Below are positions 6,555 through 7,143 of a stretch of 7,143 nucleotides of DNA, piece by piece. This stretch comes from Clostridiales bacterium UBA8153. GTDB taxonomy: Bacteria; Bacillota; Sulfobacillia; UBA8153. The position numbers and the translations under genes are program-made. The DNA is taken from positions 1,658 to 8,800 of the forward strand of contig DMHJ01000171.1 in the NCBI GenBank assembly GCA_003449495.1, given 5' to 3'. The notes beneath the pieces were generated by a model, which made no database searches, was not told where the DNA came from, and saw only the letters and a program-made list of their open reading frames with translations. Each line of letters starts with the position of its first letter. Positions within the stretch are counted from its first letter, which is position 1.

Positions 6555-6559
6555 GGAGG
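6555..6559 (+). promoter_or_regulatory. Ribosome binding site of hdrC
   Basis: GGAGG stands 4 bases before the ATG at 6564, supporting this start. Confidence 0.7.
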
Positions 6560-6563
6560 TAAT

Positions 6564-6950
6564 ATGCGCATCGGCAGGGATAGCCTACGTACCGAGCTCC
6601 TGGCTAAGATCGAGGAAATCAGCGGTGAGGCGTTGGCCCCGTGCTACCAGTGTGGCAAGTGCTCGGCCGGCTGTCCGCTGGAGAAGGAAATGGGCATCTT
6701 ACCGCACCAGGTGATCCGGTTCTTGCAGTTGGGCTGGGAAAAGACCGCCGTGGACGCCCGGGCGATTTGGCTGTGCGCCGCCTGTCACACTTGCGCCGCC
6801 CGCTGCCCCCGGGGAGTCGACCTCTCTCGCGTCATGGAGGCTCTACGGGTGGTCCTACTGCGGCGGGGCGGGCGTCCCGACCTGGCTCCGCCTCCCGCCG
6901 AAGCCCCCCAACAGGCCCTGGTGGCGTTTTCGCGCAAGTACTCAGGCTGA
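6564..6950 (+). CDS. hdrC: HdrC-like 4Fe-4S subunit of a heterodisulfide-reductase-type complex
   Basis: The 128-residue protein carries two classical four-cysteine motifs of bacterial-type ferredoxins: CYQCGKCSAGCP (Cys 27, 30, 33, 37) and CAACHTCAARCP (Cys 71, 74, 77, 81). The second is followed by the short HdrC-type segment RGVDLSRVMEALR. It should hold two [4Fe-4S] clusters and pass electrons between the flavin/Fe-S subunit HdrA and the catalytic subunit HdrB. The length is somewhat short for HdrC but common for bacterial versions, and the tail after residue 105 is Pro/Ala-rich and probably flexible. The hdrB-like gene starts 18 bases downstream, confirming an hdrCB pair. In bacteria such sets serve flavin-based electron bifurcation or sulfate-reduction and acetogenesis electron transfer rather than methanogenesis. 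Which of these applies depends on genes beyond the window. Confidence 0.93.
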   Translation: MRIGRDSLRTELLAKIEEISGEALAPCYQCGKCSAGCPLEKEMGILPHQVIRFLQLGWEKTAVDARAIWLCAACHTCAARCPRGVDLSRVMEALRVVLLRRGGRPDLAPPPAEAPQQALVAFSRKYSG

Positions 6951-6957
6951 TGGAGAT

Positions 6958-6964
6958 GGGGTGA
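6958..6964 (+). promoter_or_regulatory. Ribosome binding site of hdrB
   Basis: GGGGTGA, a close match to the anti-Shine-Dalgarno complement, lies 4 bases before the TTG at 6969 and supports this unusual start codon. Confidence 0.55.
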
Positions 6965-6968
6965 ATCG

Positions 6969-7143
6969 TTGCCATACCGGTACTTTCCCGGATGCACCTT
7001 GCACCAGCAAGCCCGCAATTTTGACCTTACCGCCCGGGAAAGCGCCCAGCAGCTGGGCTTGGACTTGGTAGAACTGGAAAGCTGGCAGTGCTGTGGAGCC
7101 GTTTTCTCCCTGGCCACCGACGCCGTCATCAATTGGGTGGCTC
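6969..7143 (+). CDS. hdrB: HdrB-like subunit, N-terminal part (cut by window edge)
   Basis: Only the first 58 codons are present. They read as the start of heterodisulfide reductase subunit B: YRYFPGCTL at residues 3-11 supplies the first cysteine (C9), and WQCCGAVF at 39-46 supplies the CCG pair (C41, C42). The 31 residues between them match the CXnCCG half of the family's CCG domain, which in two copies binds the noncubane [4Fe-4S] clusters that cleave heterodisulfide in methanogens. The second half (CXXC and the second CCG domain) would lie beyond the edge. The start is TTG, chosen because the known N-terminus aligns there, a good ribosome binding site precedes it, and no in-frame ATG or GTG lies between it and the hdrC stop. 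It is almost certainly co-transcribed with hdrC, with hdrA expected downstream. Confidence 0.9.
   Translation, partial: MPYRYFPGCTLHQQARNFDLTARESAQQLGLDLVELESWQCCGAVFSLATDAVINWVA

Larger units (their letters stand above)
5886..6563. other. Long divergent intergenic region between the DUF4261 gene and hdrC
   Basis: About 680 bases separate the two divergently transcribed genes. Several overlapping open frames on both strands give Arg/Pro/Ser-rich, low-hydrophobicity products with no recognisable family, so I do not call them. The only candidate worth listing is the short minus-strand frame at 6284-6421. Promoters for both the DUF4261 gene and hdrC should be here, but I could not pick a clear -35/-10 pair. 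The length and broken frames suggest a decayed gene. Confidence 0.45.

Noticed and set aside
1..7143. CRISPR arrays, insertion sequences, prophage or defence genes
   Set aside because: No regularly spaced direct repeats, terminal inverted repeats with a transposase, integrase or recognisable defence domains were seen.

Overview
The window looks like a stretch of chromosome from a GC-rich, anaerobic, Gram-positive-type bacterium, most likely in the Clostridia/Moorellia/Desulfotomaculia part of the Firmicutes. This is inferred from three things. There is a membrane diadenylate cyclase of the CdaA type. There is an HdrC-HdrB pair, typical of anaerobes that use heterodisulfide-reductase-like electron transfer. 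Strong AGGAGG-type ribosome binding sites are combined with frequent GTG and TTG starts. No rRNA, tRNA, CRISPR array, transposase or integrase was found.

Layout from left to right: (1) cdaA (112-939, minus) makes c-di-AMP; the next gene on the minus strand is at most barely entered at the left edge. (2) A 380-base gap (940-1318) carries three strong hairpins, one of them a plausible terminator for the gene to its right. (3) A 12-TM-class DASS/CitT-like anion transporter (1319-2734, minus) follows a LarA-family nickel-pincer racemase (2855-4114, minus). The two are co-oriented and 120 bases apart, so they are probably one transcription unit, racemase first and transporter second. (4) About 415 bases (4115-4530) hold no convincing gene but contain a dense cluster of perfect dyads. 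(5) A small unrecognised protein (4531-4902, minus) lies downstream of a DUF4261 protein (5075-5869, minus). (6) About 690 bases (5870-6563) are mostly empty apart from one short open frame that may be a small gene or a remnant. (7) On the plus strand, hdrC (6564-6950) and the first 58 codons of hdrB (6969 to the edge) open what is probably a longer hdr operon.

Functional reading: larA plus the anion transporter suggest uptake or exchange of a 2-hydroxy-acid or dicarboxylate and interconversion of its stereoisomers. The lar cofactor genes (larB, larC, larE) are not in the window, so the cofactor must be supplied from elsewhere. HdrC and HdrB form the iron-sulfur, thiol/disulfide-active part of an Hdr-like complex whose flavin subunit HdrA would be expected beyond the right edge. 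DUF4261 and the small protein are uncharacterised. I see no clear evidence of a new multi-gene system; the best open questions are the small protein at 4531-4902, the dyad cluster upstream of larA, and the substrate of the LarA/transporter pair.
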